A stretch of DNA of 64,000 nt, from contig CAWHHO010000008.1 of the NCBI GenBank assembly GCA_963829135.1, forward strand, positions 868,001 to 932,000, written 5' to 3'. The notes beneath the pieces are model-generated. The model saw only the letters and a program-made list of their open reading frames with translations. It was not told where the DNA came from and made no database searches. Made by a program: the position numbers and the translations under genes. Source of the stretch: Kumtagia sp963829135. Lineage in GTDB: Bacteria > Pseudomonadota > Alphaproteobacteria > Rhizobiales > Rhizobiaceae. Shown one piece after another: positions 44,353 through 53,710 of the stretch. Numbering within the stretch: the first letter of the stretch is position 1; every line of letters starts with the position of its first letter.

Positions 44353-47300
44353 ATGAAGAAAATCTACCCCGTCCCCACCGAGACCGCGCAGCGCCAGGCA
44401 ACGGCCTCCGATCCGAGAAACTCCGTCTGGGTGTCGGCCAACGCCGGTTCAGGAAAGACCCATGTTCTGTCCCAGCGGGTCATCCGGCTGTTGCTCGAGG
44501 ACACCGATCCGTCGCGCATCCTCTGCCTGACCTACACGAAGGCTGCGGCCGCGAACATGTCTAACCGGGTGTTTTCGACACTATCGGCGTGGACGATGCT
44601 GCCCGACGAAGACCTGGCGCAACGCATCGCCGAGATGGAAGGCAGCTCCCCCAGCCGCTCCACACTGCAGCGCGCACGCCAACTTTTTGCCCGCGCTTTG
44701 GAGACGCCGGGCGGGCTGAAGATCCAGACCATCCATGCCTTCTGCGAGTCGGTGCTTCATCAGTTTCCGCTGGAGGCCAACATCGCAGCGCATTTCCAGA
44801 TGCTCGACCCGTTGATGGAAGAAGCACTGTTCGGCGAGGCCAGGCGCGAGTTGCTGACGGGTGCGATAGGCGCCGGCGCACCGCATCTGGCGGAAGCGTT
44901 TGCGGCGGTGCTTGAGCGCGGCGGCGAGCATGGTCTCACCGAATTGCTCGCAGAAATCCTTCGCAATCGTGATGGCCTGCGGGGGCTGCTCGATGCCATT
45001 GCCGGAGAGGACCCGCCCTTCGCGGAGCTCTATGCGGAATTCGGGTTCGAGCCTGATGTTACCGCCGCAGAGGTCGCAGATGCAGTATGGCCGCTACCCG
45101 GTTTCACGCCGGTCTTTTTCCCAAGCTATGTCGCCGCAGCTAAGGCAACCAATGCAACCAACCCACTGAACAGGATCGTTCCCAACGCGCGCCTCGCCTT
45201 CGCCGAAAATGACCCGGAGCGCCGCCTGGCCCTGCTGACGAAGGCGTTCTTCAAGGCGGATGGCGAGCCGTATGGTTCCTCCAGCGTCGCCAACAAGGCC
45301 ATGCGCGGCCGTCTGCCTGATGTCGACGAGCACTATGCGCAGGCCTGCGAGGCTATCCACAGGGCCGGAGACCGCCTGGCGATGTTGCGCACGCTGGAAA
45401 ATACCCGGGCAGCGCTGATCATCGCAGACTGGCTGATCGCCCGCTACGAGCAGTTGAAGACCGGCCGCGGGTTCCTCGATTTCAACGACCTGATCACGCG
45501 AACCGTACGCCTGCTGGCGCGACAGGATGCCGGTCCGTGGGTGCTCTACAGGCTCGACAAGGGCATCGACCACATTCTGATCGACGAGGCGCAGGACACA
45601 AGTCCGGATCAATGGGGCGTGGTGCGCCGCCTGGCCGAAGAGTTCTTCGCCGGCGCCGGCGCGCGCGATACCGTCCGGCGCACGGTGTTTGCCGTCGGCG
45701 ACGAAAAGCAGTCGATCTATTCGTTCCAGGGCGCCGCGCCCGAGGCCTTCGCCGAGAGCGGCCACGCCTTCTCGCAGAAGGTGCGGGCAGCGGAAGAGGC
45801 CTTCGAGCAGGTGAGACTGACGCTGTCGTTTCGCTCGACCGACGATGTTCTGCAGGCCGTTGACCGGGTTTTTGCCACGGACACCGCCCGGCGCGGCCTG
45901 ACCATGGCCGCCGACCCTATCCAGCACAATGCGATCCGCGCCGGCGCGCCGGGCTATGTCGAGGTCTGGCCGTCGGTAGGCGCAGACGCGGTGGAAGAAC
46001 CGGACGATTGGACCGAGGCGATCGACCATGCCACGGCGCCCGCGGTCCGGCTTGCAGAGACCATCGCCGGCACCATTGAGCACTGGCTGAAATCGGGCGA
46101 GGTGATCGAGGGCGCCGGACGTCGCCTGACGCCCGGCGACGTGCTGGTGTTGGTGCGCAAGCGCGGCAGTTTCGTCAATGCATTGTCGAAGAGCCTCAAG
46201 GAGCGGCATATCCCTATTGCCGGTGCCGACCGTCTCAGCCTGTCGGCGCACATAGCTGTCCAGGACATGATCGCGCTCGGCCGCTTCCTGCTGCAGCCGG
46301 ATGACGACCTGTCCCTTGCCGCGCTGCTGCGCAGTCCGATCTTCGGGTTGAGCGAGGAGGCCCTGTTTGCGCTGGCATCGGGCCGCGCCGAACGCGTCTC
46401 GCTTGCCGCATCGCTGCGCGCCGATCCTGCCTGCACGGCCATTGCCGAGCAGGTTGAGCGATGGTCCAACGAGGCGGCGTTCCGCCGGCCCTTCGAGTTC
46501 TATTCCAGCGTTCTTGGCCGCGACGGCGTGCGCGCAAGAATGATCGGGCGGCTCGGCCAGGAAGCGGGCGACATTCTCGACGAATTCCTCAACTTCGCTC
46601 TCGCGCAGGAAAAGACCGGCCTTCCCGGACTGGAGACTTTTCTCGCCACGCTGCAGTCCTCGGCCCCCGAGATCAAACGCGAGATGGACCAGGGGCGCAA
46701 TGAAGTGCGGATCATGACCGTGCACGCGGCCAAGGGTCTCGAGGCCGCGGTGGTGTTCCTGGTCGATGGCGGATCACAGCCTTTCGCCAACCAGCACCTG
46801 CCGCGGCTGGTTCCGTTCATGCCGAAAGGCGCGTTGCGCGGGACAAAGGCCTATCTCTGGCGCGCACCCGGAGAAAAGCCGAATGGCTTCCTCCGTCAAC
46901 TCGAAAGCGATATCGCCGGGCGCGCCGACGATGAATACCGCCGGCTGCTCTATGTCGGCATGACACGTACCGAGGACCGGCTGATCGTATGCGGCTTTCA
47001 TGGCAAGCTCGCGCCGAAGCCGACGACCTGGCACTCGCTGGTCACCGCCGCCTTGACCGGCGCGCCCGAAAGCAGGGAAATCGCGCATCCCGTTGCCGGT
47101 CCGGTTCATCGTTTCCGCGTCACCCCTCATGCCGGCAACGTGCAGCCGACGCAACTGCAAGCCGAGCACATCTCGCCTGCGCCGCCCTTGCCGGAGAACC
47201 TGCTGATACCCCTGCCGCCGGCGAAGGCGCTGCCGCGCCCGCTGGCGCCGTCGGGCGCTTCGGCGCTGATCATCGAGACGGGGGAAGCGGTCGTCTCGGG

Positions 47301-47859
47301 CCGCTCGCCGGTGCTCGATCCGGACGAAGAACCAAATCTCGCAATCCAGCGGGGCACGGCGCTTCACAAGCTTTTGCAGATGCTGCCCGAAATTGCCGAA
47401 ACCGAGCGGGACGCTGCGGCGCGCCGCTATCTCGACCATGTCGCCGGCGGATGGCCGGAACACGAACGCGCCAAGGTGCTTGATTCCGTATTCAACATTC
47501 TGGGCAGCGAGGCCTTCCGACCGCTGTTTTCGTCCGTTTCGAAGGCTGAAGTGGCGATCGTGGGACATATCGACCTGCACGGCGAGCGGCGCGCGGTCTC
47601 CGGCAAGATCGACCGGTTGGCGGTGACCGAGACCGAGGTGCTTATCGTCGATTACAAGACCAGCCGCCCCGCCCCGCTGACGCTTTCGACCGTACCCCCG
47701 GCCTACATCGCGCAGCTGGCGCTCTACCGCGCACTGCTTCAACCGATCTATCCGGACCGGAGTATCTCGGCCGCACTGCTGTTCACCGAGGCGCCGCGCC
47801 TGATTGCGCTTCCGGTCGATGTGATGGACGAGGCGCTTGTCCGACTCACCAAGGCGTGA
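44353..47859 (+). CDS. addA: Double-strand break repair helicase AddA
   Basis: A 1168-residue UvrD-type ATP-dependent helicase with nuclease domain. Walker A is NAGSGKTH (residues 30-37). Motif II is LIDEAQDTSPDQW near residue 408, motif III is VGDEKQSIYSFQGA, and motif VI is RLLYVGMTRTEDRLI. The C-terminal nuclease domain has GTALHKLLQ and the catalytic IVDYKTSRP near residue 1100. It forms the AddAB complex with the product of the preceding gene. The end is 72 bp before trxA. Confidence 0.96.
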   Translation: MKKIYPVPTETAQRQATASDPRNSVWVSANAGSGKTHVLSQRVIRLLLEDTDPSRILCLTYTKAAAANMSNRVFSTLSAWTMLPDEDLAQRIAEMEGSSPSRSTLQRARQLFARALETPGGLKIQTIHAFCESVLHQFPLEANIAAHFQMLDPLMEEALFGEARRELLTGAIGAGAPHLAEAFAAVLERGGEHGLTELLAEILRNRDGLRGLLDAIAGEDPPFAELYAEFGFEPDVTAAEVADAVWPLPGFTPVFFPSYVAAAKATNATNPLNRIVPNARLAFAENDPERRLALLTKAFFKADGEPYGSSSVANKAMRGRLPDVDEHYAQACEAIHRAGDRLAMLRTLENTRAALIIADWLIARYEQLKTGRGFLDFNDLITRTVRLLARQDAGPWVLYRLDKGIDHILIDEAQDTSPDQWGVVRRLAEEFFAGAGARDTVRRTVFAVGDEKQSIYSFQGAAPEAFAESGHAFSQKVRAAEEAFEQVRLTLSFRSTDDVLQAVDRVFATDTARRGLTMAADPIQHNAIRAGAPGYVEVWPSVGADAVEEPDDWTEAIDHATAPAVRLAETIAGTIEHWLKSGEVIEGAGRRLTPGDVLVLVRKRGSFVNALSKSLKERHIPIAGADRLSLSAHIAVQDMIALGRFLLQPDDDLSLAALLRSPIFGLSEEALFALASGRAERVSLAASLRADPACTAIAEQVERWSNEAAFRRPFEFYSSVLGRDGVRARMIGRLGQEAGDILDEFLNFALAQEKTGLPGLETFLATLQSSAPEIKREMDQGRNEVRIMTVHAAKGLEAAVVFLVDGGSQPFANQHLPRLVPFMPKGALRGTKAYLWRAPGEKPNGFLRQLESDIAGRADDEYRRLLYVGMTRTEDRLIVCGFHGKLAPKPTTWHSLVTAALTGAPESREIAHPVAGPVHRFRVTPHAGNVQPTQLQAEHISPAPPLPENLLIPLPPAKALPRPLAPSGASALIIETGEAVVSGRSPVLDPDEEPNLAIQRGTALHKLLQMLPEIAETERDAAARRYLDHVAGGWPEHERAKVLDSVFNILGSEAFRPLFSSVSKAEVAIVGHIDLHGERRAVSGKIDRLAVTETEVLIVDYKTSRPAPLTLSTVPPAYIAQLALYRALLQPIYPDRSISAALLFTEAPRLIALPVDVMDEALVRLTKA

Positions 47860-47870
47860 AACAAGCGCTG

Positions 47871-47899
47871 CTTGACTCTGGTAGCCCGTACTACCACAT
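47871..47899 (+). promoter_or_regulatory. Possible trxA promoter with palindrome
   Basis: CTTGAC matches the rhizobial -35 consensus; a -10 at the usual 17-bp spacing is weak. A palindrome TGGTAG-CCCGTA-CTACCA (47879-47896) covers the spacer and could bind a regulator. It lies in the 72-bp gap between addA and trxA. Confidence 0.35.
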
Positions 47900-47931
47900 C
47901 TAGCGCAAGTTGAACCCGAGAGGAATTTCAG

Positions 47932-48255
47932 ATGGCCACCGTCAAGGTCGACAAGAGCAACTTCAAGGCTGACGTCCTGGATGCAAGCGCGCCGGTGGTC
48001 GTGGATTTCTGGGCGGAATGGTGCGGTCCCTGCAAGATGATTGGCCCGTCGCTCGAGGAAATCTCGACCGAACTCGCGGGGAAGGTTAAAATTGTCAAGC
48101 TCAACATCGACGAGAACCCGGAGCTCGCGGCACAGTTTGGGGTTCGCTCGATCCCGACGCTGATGATTTTCAAGGGTGGCGAAGTGGCCGACATGAAGGT
48201 CGGCGCACTGCCGAAGACCGCGCTTTCTCACTGGATCAGCGGCGCGGTCGCCTGA
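47932..48255 (+). CDS. trxA: Thioredoxin
   Basis: A 107-residue cytoplasmic disulfide reductase. The active site is WCGPC (Cys31 and Cys34), with conserved VVDFWAEW before it and the cis-Pro segment RSIPTLMIFKGG. It is a typical Trx-1 in length. RBS: GAGAGGAATTTC before the ATG. It has its own terminator and probably its own promoter, though it follows addA, an order common in Rhizobiales. Confidence 0.97.
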   Translation: MATVKVDKSNFKADVLDASAPVVVDFWAEWCGPCKMIGPSLEEISTELAGKVKIVKLNIDENPELAAQFGVRSIPTLMIFKGGEVADMKVGALPKTALSHWISGAVA

Positions 48256-48280
48256 CCTTTCTTCTTCCAAAGGATTTTTG

Positions 48281-48308
48281 AAGCCCGGCCTTGCGCTGGG
48301 CTTTTTGT
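48281..48308 (+). terminator. Rho-independent terminator of trxA
   Basis: Arms AAGCCCGGC and GCTGGGCTT (one mismatch) with a short loop, then TTTTT. It lies 26 bp after the trxA stop. Confidence 0.85.
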
Positions 48309-48571
48309 TGTCTTCCGACGATTGGAGTGCCGCGACGTATGCCGATGGACTGTGGCACGCGTGCAATTGCCGGACGCCATGCGATGTGACAACGTGCCAT
48401 CGTTGTCGAGGCATGGAAGCACAATGCCTCACTTTGATTTTATCGCGATCCGACAAATTGCGGGCAGTTGTTGCATACGTGTCGATTGATTGTCCGCGTT
48501 TCTTGAGAGGTCATCCAGATGCATGCCAGAACGCCGAACGGTCTGCAGCTGGCTACGTCTGCAGCGACCCT

Positions 48572-49906
48572 ATGAGCGCCGCCGGTTCATACGGATTGCA
48601 ACGGCTCGGCCGTTATCGCCGACATGGCGGTAGTATTTTGTTGGCAGCGGCGCTGTTGGCCATACTGGTGGGATGTGCCGGCAAACCAAAGGGCGTGCTC
48701 ATGCCCGTCGCTGAAACCGCGCCCACCGCCAGCACCGTCAATATGGTCGTCGCAACGACCCGCGGCTTCGCTACCAAGCCCGGGGAGATGTTCAGCGGCG
48801 AGCGGGCGCTGAAGCCGGCATTTGCTGAGATAACGGTTTCCATACCGCCTGAATCGGTGCGAAAGACCGGTGAAGTGGCTTGGCCGAAAGAGCTTCCCCC
48901 GAACCCCGCGACCGATTTTGCGGCTATAAAGGCAGATATTATCGATCGTGGTGCGGCGGAGCGTTGGCTGTCTCGGTCGGTGCACAAAAGTCCCGATCGC
49001 AGTGTCCTGGTCTTCATCCACGGCTTCAACAATCGGTTTGAGAGCGCCGTTTTCCGCTTCGCGCAAATCGTTCACGATTCAGGAACGCATAGCGTACCCG
49101 TACTGGTTACGTGGCCGTCTCGCGGCAGCGTGCTCGCATATGGTTACGATCGCGAGAGCACGAACTATACGCGAAACGCTCTCGAGGACCTCTTCCAGTA
49201 TCTGGCGCGCGATCCAGAAGTCGGCGAGGTCAACGTCCTCGCTCATTCCATGGGCAACTGGCTGGCACTTGAGTCGCTGCGCCAGATGGCGATCCGCAAT
49301 GGCCGGCTGCCGGACAAGTTCAAGAATGTCATGCTGGCTGCGCCCGATGTCGATGTCGATGTGTTCCGCTCGCAAATCGCCGACATGGGTCCGAATCCAC
49401 CGCAATTCACGCTGTTCGTGTCACGAGACGACCGTGCGCTCGCTGTCTCGCGGCGCGTCTGGGGCAGTGTCGCGCGTCTCGGCGCGATTGATCCGCAACA
49501 GGAGCCTTATAAACTCGAACTGGAAGAGAATCATATTGCTGTCGTCGATCTGACCGCAGTCAAGGCGGGTGACGATCTGCGGCATAGCAAATTCGCCGAA
49601 TCGCCGGAGATCGTGCAGTTGATAGGTCGCCGCCTGTCGAGCGGCCAGACCCTGACCGACGAACGAAAAGGCTTCAGTGACACGATCGTGGCCGCCACGG
49701 CCGGCGTAGCTGCGACGGCCGGCACTGCGGCCGGTCTGGTTATTTCCGCGCCTGTCGCTGTCATTGATCCTGACAGCCGCGAAAATTACGGCGAACATCT
49801 GGGCTCGCTTGGAGCAGACATTCCGATGGTCGTCCCCGGCGGCAGCCCGGGCAGCAATAAGTGCGGCTCTGGTCAGGCCAAGGCTTCCGGAACGTGCAGC
49901 CGCTGA
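48572..49906 (+). CDS. Alpha/beta-hydrolase lipoprotein, DUF900 family
   Basis: A 444-residue predicted lipoprotein. The signal ends in a lipobox LVGC (Cys at about residue 31), so the protein is lipid-anchored outside the cytoplasmic membrane. The hydrolase domain has VLVFIHGFNNRFESAVFRFAQ (oxyanion region, shown from VLVFIHG to RFAQ), VTWPSRG, and the nucleophile elbow AHSMGNW with Ser. A possible His is in EENHIAVVDL. A Gly/Ala-rich tail follows. ATG 48572 is used because it places the signal peptide properly; upstream open sequence to 48278 overlaps the trxA terminator. The substrate is unknown. Confidence 0.8.
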   Translation: MSAAGSYGLQRLGRYRRHGGSILLAAALLAILVGCAGKPKGVLMPVAETAPTASTVNMVVATTRGFATKPGEMFSGERALKPAFAEITVSIPPESVRKTGEVAWPKELPPNPATDFAAIKADIIDRGAAERWLSRSVHKSPDRSVLVFIHGFNNRFESAVFRFAQIVHDSGTHSVPVLVTWPSRGSVLAYGYDRESTNYTRNALEDLFQYLARDPEVGEVNVLAHSMGNWLALESLRQMAIRNGRLPDKFKNVMLAAPDVDVDVFRSQIADMGPNPPQFTLFVSRDDRALAVSRRVWGSVARLGAIDPQQEPYKLELEENHIAVVDLTAVKAGDDLRHSKFAESPEIVQLIGRRLSSGQTLTDERKGFSDTIVAATAGVAATAGTAAGLVISAPVAVIDPDSRENYGEHLGSLGADIPMVVPGGSPGSNKCGSGQAKASGTCSR

Positions 49907-50000
49907 TCGACACGCGCTTCCGTGACTCCACCGGCCGATGTGCAAGCGTTTGCATCGTTGACGCCGGCTTCGAATGGCTAGCCGGCGCCGAACTGCGGGA

Positions 50001-50669
50001 TCATGCGGCGTTCGCCTCTTCCATCCATCCGTGTCTGATGGCGAAGCTGACGATCTGCGCGCGTGAGTAGAGCTTCAGCTTTTCGGTCGCGCGAGCTTTG
50101 TAGGTCTCGATCGACTTGACGCTAACCTGAACGCGCCAGGCGATCTCCTTGTTGGAATATCCAAGGGAGACCATTTTCAGGACCTCCAGCTCCCGCTTTG
50201 TCAATACCGATAGATCCTTGTCAACCGGCGGTCGCATCTCAGTGTTTGCCGGCGCGTTCATGCCAATGGCGGTCGGCGGATCGAGAAAGAGCCCACCTAG
50301 CATTGCGGTGCGGATCGCCATCAGCAAATTCTGCTCGGCGGAGCGTTTCTGCACGAAGCCGCGGGCGCCAATACGCAACGCTTCGTCGATATATTTGCGC
50401 TCGTCGAAGAGCGTCATCATCACAATGTGAGCCTGATGACCCTCATCGATGATCTTTTTTGCGAGCGTCAGGCCGCTGACGTCGGGCAGGGAAACGTCGA
50501 GAACGATAATGTCGGGCGCCGCTTCCCCGATAAGCGACAGCGCCTCGGCGCCGGTATTGGCCACCCCGACACAGACAATATCGTCAGATGCTTCAATAAG
50601 CGCGCGGGCGCCCGCAACAACAATTGGGTGATCGTCAACGATTACAGCACGGATTGGCGTTTTCATCAC
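50001..50669 (-). CDS. NarL/FixJ-family response regulator
   Basis: A 222-residue two-component regulator. The receiver domain has Asp12-Asp13, phospho-acceptor Asp58 in VLDVSLPD, a Thr in MMTLFDE and Lys108-like KR in VQKRSAEQ. The LuxR-type HTH (LTKRELEVLKMVSLGYSNKEI, given by its ends) is at about residues 155-200. The start may be GTG 50669 or ATG 50666. The kinase gene lies 33 bp upstream on the same strand. Target genes are unknown. Confidence 0.92.
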   Translation of the reverse strand: MMKTPIRAVIVDDHPIVVAGARALIEASDDIVCVGVANTGAEALSLIGEAAPDIIVLDVSLPDVSGLTLAKKIIDEGHQAHIVMMTLFDERKYIDEALRIGARGFVQKRSAEQNLLMAIRTAMLGGLFLDPPTAIGMNAPANTEMRPPVDKDLSVLTKRELEVLKMVSLGYSNKEIAWRVQVSVKSIETYKARATEKLKLYSRAQIVSFAIRHGWMEEANAA

Positions 50670-50702
50670 TAAATAGCCTCTCTTCTGGATTTTCGTTTCT
50701 CG

Positions 50703-51413
50703 TCAAATGATGGCAACAAGCTGGGTGCCTTTGCCCGGTGTATGGCGGACCCAAAGGCGGCCGCCGAGTTCCGAAACGCGCTCCCGCATGCCGGAAATGC
50801 CATTTCCGCCGCTCTGCATGCAGCAGCAAGAATCTGATAAAGCTTCTTTTTTTCTGGAATTGTCGGAAACCTCGAGCCTTATGCGGCTGGGGGTAACGCG
50901 AAGCTGGATATCGACACGCGAGGCCTTGGCCGCGTGTTTTGCGACATTGGTAAGCGATTCCTGGACGATCCTGAACACAGCCTCCGCCTCATCATCGTGG
51001 AATTCGGCGCCTTCCTTGACGTCATGCTCAAAGAAGACGGAGATGCCCGTGTCGCGCTGCCATTCCGAAGCAAGTGATTCCACTGCGGAAATCAGGCCTG
51101 ACGACTTTGGTATGCCGCCTCTGTTTCCACTGCATGTCGCCCTTAGCTCGTCTCCGAAACGAGTCAGCATCCCTCTGATATCGATAATGGAACTGCGGAA
51201 TGCATAGTCATCCGCGTTCAGTTCCAGTGCTTTCAACCGCAGGGCGATCCCTACGAGGTATTGTCCGGCATTGTCGTGGAGGTCTCGGGCGATGCGTTGG
51301 CGCTCCCTGGTAACCGGATCGGCTAGGTGCCCCGCGTATCCGTAGGTTTCGACGACCGCCGAGCAGACCTGCGGTCCCGGGTAAAGCGTGGTCTCGTTCG
51401 ATGCATTCAGCAT
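50703..51413 (-). CDS. Sensor histidine kinase, NarX/DegS-like (HisKA_3)
   Basis: A 236-residue kinase partner of the following response regulator. The dimerisation helix has the phospho-acceptor His46 in RQRIARDLHDNAGQ. The ATPase domain has the N box VQESLTNVAKHA and NGISGMRERV, ending in GTQLVAI. No transmembrane helix or clear sensor domain lies in the chosen reading, so it may be soluble or take input from another protein. Open sequence continues upstream to 51653 but lacks similarity; ATG 51413 is a guess with a weak RBS. Confidence 0.83.
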   Translation of the reverse strand: MLNASNETTLYPGPQVCSAVVETYGYAGHLADPVTRERQRIARDLHDNAGQYLVGIALRLKALELNADDYAFRSSIIDIRGMLTRFGDELRATCSGNRGGIPKSSGLISAVESLASEWQRDTGISVFFEHDVKEGAEFHDDEAEAVFRIVQESLTNVAKHAAKASRVDIQLRVTPSRIRLEVSDNSRKKEALSDSCCCMQSGGNGISGMRERVSELGGRLWVRHTPGKGTQLVAII

Positions 51414-51762
51414 GACATTCAACCTGTTTTCTCGCTTGATGTGGGAAATTTCCCGATCGTCCGTGAAATCAGCGTGAATAGTCAGGAGATACGGACGCGC
51501 AGCGTTGTTTTTTGCCCGAATGGATGTCCGATAGGTCAGGTAAGATACGCTCGAACCGTACCAACCGATGCCGAAAGCAGCGGGAAACGTGAAGTGGTAC
51601 GGGGTGTTAGCAGAGTGATGAGCCGTACGTGGAGCCAAGCCGCCGTGTTGCACTCTGCCCGAAAATGTTGGGCAATCTTCAAGTCTGCCGAGGTCTTGCC
51701 TCAGGCTCGACGCTTCATACGTATATAGGGGGAGAAGAACCTGCCTTTATCAGGGTGACACG
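51414..51762. other. 349-bp gap between kinase and pseudoprotease genes
   Basis: The two genes diverge here. No gene is visible apart from a non-similar extension of the kinase frame. A purine-rich TAGGGGGAGAAG lies about 35 bp before the pseudoprotease gene, and promoter elements for both directions are expected but not recognised. Confidence 0.5.
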
Positions 51763-52668
51763 ATGAATATCGATCCAATCCTACGATCAGTTGTCGCGGT
51801 GCGCAGTTCGATTCCGGAGGACGCGTATACGGCAGAGGCACTCGGAACGCAGAGGGAGGGCAGCGGCGTCGTCATTCGCGACAATGGGCTCGTTCTCACC
51901 ATCGGCTATCTGATTACCGAGGCCGAGGAGGTGTGGATGACGACCCAAGACGGGAGAGTGATACCGGCGCACGCACTTGCCTACGATCAGGAAACCGGAT
52001 TTGGACTTGTACAGGCATTGGGGCCGCTCGGACTGCCCGCCGTCGACTTGGGTGACGCCGCGAACGCTAAGGTCGGCGATGCCGCAATCCTCGCTGACGG
52101 TATGGGCCAGACCGTGGAAGCCAGGATCGTCGCGAAGCAGGAATTCGCTGGCTATTGGGAATACCTGCTGGACGAAGCAATCTTCATCGCGCCGGCGCAT
52201 CCCTCATGGGGAGGTGCGGCCCTAATCGGCGATGATGGCAAACTCTTGGGAATTGGCTCCCTGCGCTTACAAATGAGTTACAATGCGGAAACCGCGGACA
52301 TCAACATGATCGTTCCAATCGATCTGCTGCCCCCGATCCTCGACGACCTTCTCACGCGGGGGCGGGTCAACAAGCCGCCGCGGCCCTGGCTGGGGGCCTT
52401 CTCCGCGGAAAGCGATGGCCAGGTCGTGGTGATGAGCGTGTCTGAAGGCGGACCGGCTGCCGATGCCGGCCTGCGCCGAGGCGATATCATTTCCGACATC
52501 CGCGACGAAGAGATCGACGGCCTCGCCGACTTCTACCGCAAAGTCTGGAGCAGCGGCCCGGTGGGAACGGCTCTTCCTATGCGCATCCTGCGCGACGGAC
52601 GCGAAACCTGGCTCAGGGTGAAATCCGCCGATCGCAACAGCTTTCTCAGAAAGCCGCAGATGCAGTGA
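51763..52668 (+). CDS. HtrA/DegP-like PDZ protein without catalytic triad (pseudoprotease)
   Basis: A 301-residue protein aligned by eye with HtrA-type proteases. An N-terminal trypsin-like fold (GSGVVIRDNGLVLTIGYLI) is followed by one PDZ domain (residues about 205-290, PWLGAF, GGPAADAGLRRGDIISDI). The catalytic residues seem replaced: His by Tyr49 (TIGYLI for TNNHVV), Asp by Gly79 (DQETGFGLV), Ser by Trp149 (HPSWGGAAL for GNSGGAL). No signal peptide is visible. It may bind peptides or partner proteins rather than cut them. It diverges from the kinase gene of the two-component pair. Confidence 0.85.
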   Translation: MNIDPILRSVVAVRSSIPEDAYTAEALGTQREGSGVVIRDNGLVLTIGYLITEAEEVWMTTQDGRVIPAHALAYDQETGFGLVQALGPLGLPAVDLGDAANAKVGDAAILADGMGQTVEARIVAKQEFAGYWEYLLDEAIFIAPAHPSWGGAALIGDDGKLLGIGSLRLQMSYNAETADINMIVPIDLLPPILDDLLTRGRVNKPPRPWLGAFSAESDGQVVVMSVSEGGPAADAGLRRGDIISDIRDEEIDGLADFYRKVWSSGPVGTALPMRILRDGRETWLRVKSADRNSFLRKPQMQ

Positions 52669-52679
52669 GGTGCTTGTCT

Positions 52680-53567
52680 TCAGGTGACTGGAGCGGGCCG
52701 GCGTCTGCGTTGGTCGAGCAATACGATGGTCAACCCGCTGACAATCACCAACACGATGCCGAGTGCGGCCATCAAGTCCGGGAGGTGGCCGAACACGACA
52801 AGCCCGGAAATCACCGCCCAGACCGTAAAGCAGTAGTAGAACGGCGCCACGGCGCGTGTCGGGCCGACGCGATAGGCCATGAAGATGAAGAAATGGCCGA
52901 ACATCAGGAAGAGCCCTGATCCGCAAAGCAGGAGAAGGTGCTTTCCATCCGGCATAACCCATGTCTCGGTGACGAGATGCGCGATGCTCGCTCCGACCAG
53001 CACCACCAGAACCGCAGAAATGGCGACGATCAGGCCGGGTATGTCGCCGGCGATACGACGTCCCGTGAGATCCCGGACAGCGCACAGAACGGCGTTGGCG
53101 AGCGCCAGCACCGCATAGATCGAAATCCCCGAACCGGTCGGCTGCGCCACCATCAGCGCGCCGATAAAGCCGCAGCCGATCAGCGCAAGGCTTAAGCCAC
53201 CGACCTTTTCGCCGAACACAAGCGAGGCGCCAATCAACACGATCAGTGGTGTGATCTGCCCGAGCGCGGTGGCGTCAGCAATCGGCATATTGGCAAGCGC
53301 TACGACAAAGCAGAGGATCGCTCCAGTCTCGCAAAGATTCCGGATCAACACGCGGGGATCGAGCACATTCGCCAAGCGGTTCCCGTAGCCGAGAGCCAGT
53401 AGAAGCGGCAGACCCCAGAACAGCGCGGCGAAACCCCGAAGGATCAGCACCTCGTAAGGCGGCAGCGTTTCGGTCACCAGCTTCATCAGCGAATCGTTGA
53501 CGACGTAGGAGCCGGTTGCCACGATCATGAACAACGGGCCGCGAAGGGGATGGGCGGAAAGCAGCAT
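52680..53567 (-). CDS. EamA-family (DMT superfamily) membrane transporter
   Basis: A 295-residue inner-membrane protein with about ten hydrophobic helices and the two EamA repeats of five helices each. The first repeat contains LPPYEVLILRGFAALFWG and ALGQITPLIVLIGASLVFGE; the second contains GPTRAVAPFYYCFTVWAVI. Members export amino acids or other metabolites or move nucleotide sugars. The substrate is unknown. It converges on the pseudoprotease gene (stops 11 bp apart). Confidence 0.88.
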   Translation of the reverse strand: MLLSAHPLRGPLFMIVATGSYVVNDSLMKLVTETLPPYEVLILRGFAALFWGLPLLLALGYGNRLANVLDPRVLIRNLCETGAILCFVVALANMPIADATALGQITPLIVLIGASLVFGEKVGGLSLALIGCGFIGALMVAQPTGSGISIYAVLALANAVLCAVRDLTGRRIAGDIPGLIVAISAVLVVLVGASIAHLVTETWVMPDGKHLLLLCGSGLFLMFGHFFIFMAYRVGPTRAVAPFYYCFTVWAVISGLVVFGHLPDLMAALGIVLVIVSGLTIVLLDQRRRRPAPVT

Positions 53568-53710
53568 GGGTTGGGAAAACTTCGCGTCGGAGTGAATGTC
53601 GCGCAGGTTTCATCCACATTGTGCTGACAATCAATCCACCATCCGCTCCGCGCGAATCCTACAATAGTTCATGCGGACTCGGCCGGTTGCCTCAATGCAC
53701 CGAGCTTCAC

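Noticed and set aside
45094..48456. Two long minus-strand open frames opposite addA and trxA
   Set aside because: They cover conserved AddA and thioredoxin on the other strand and show no family motif.
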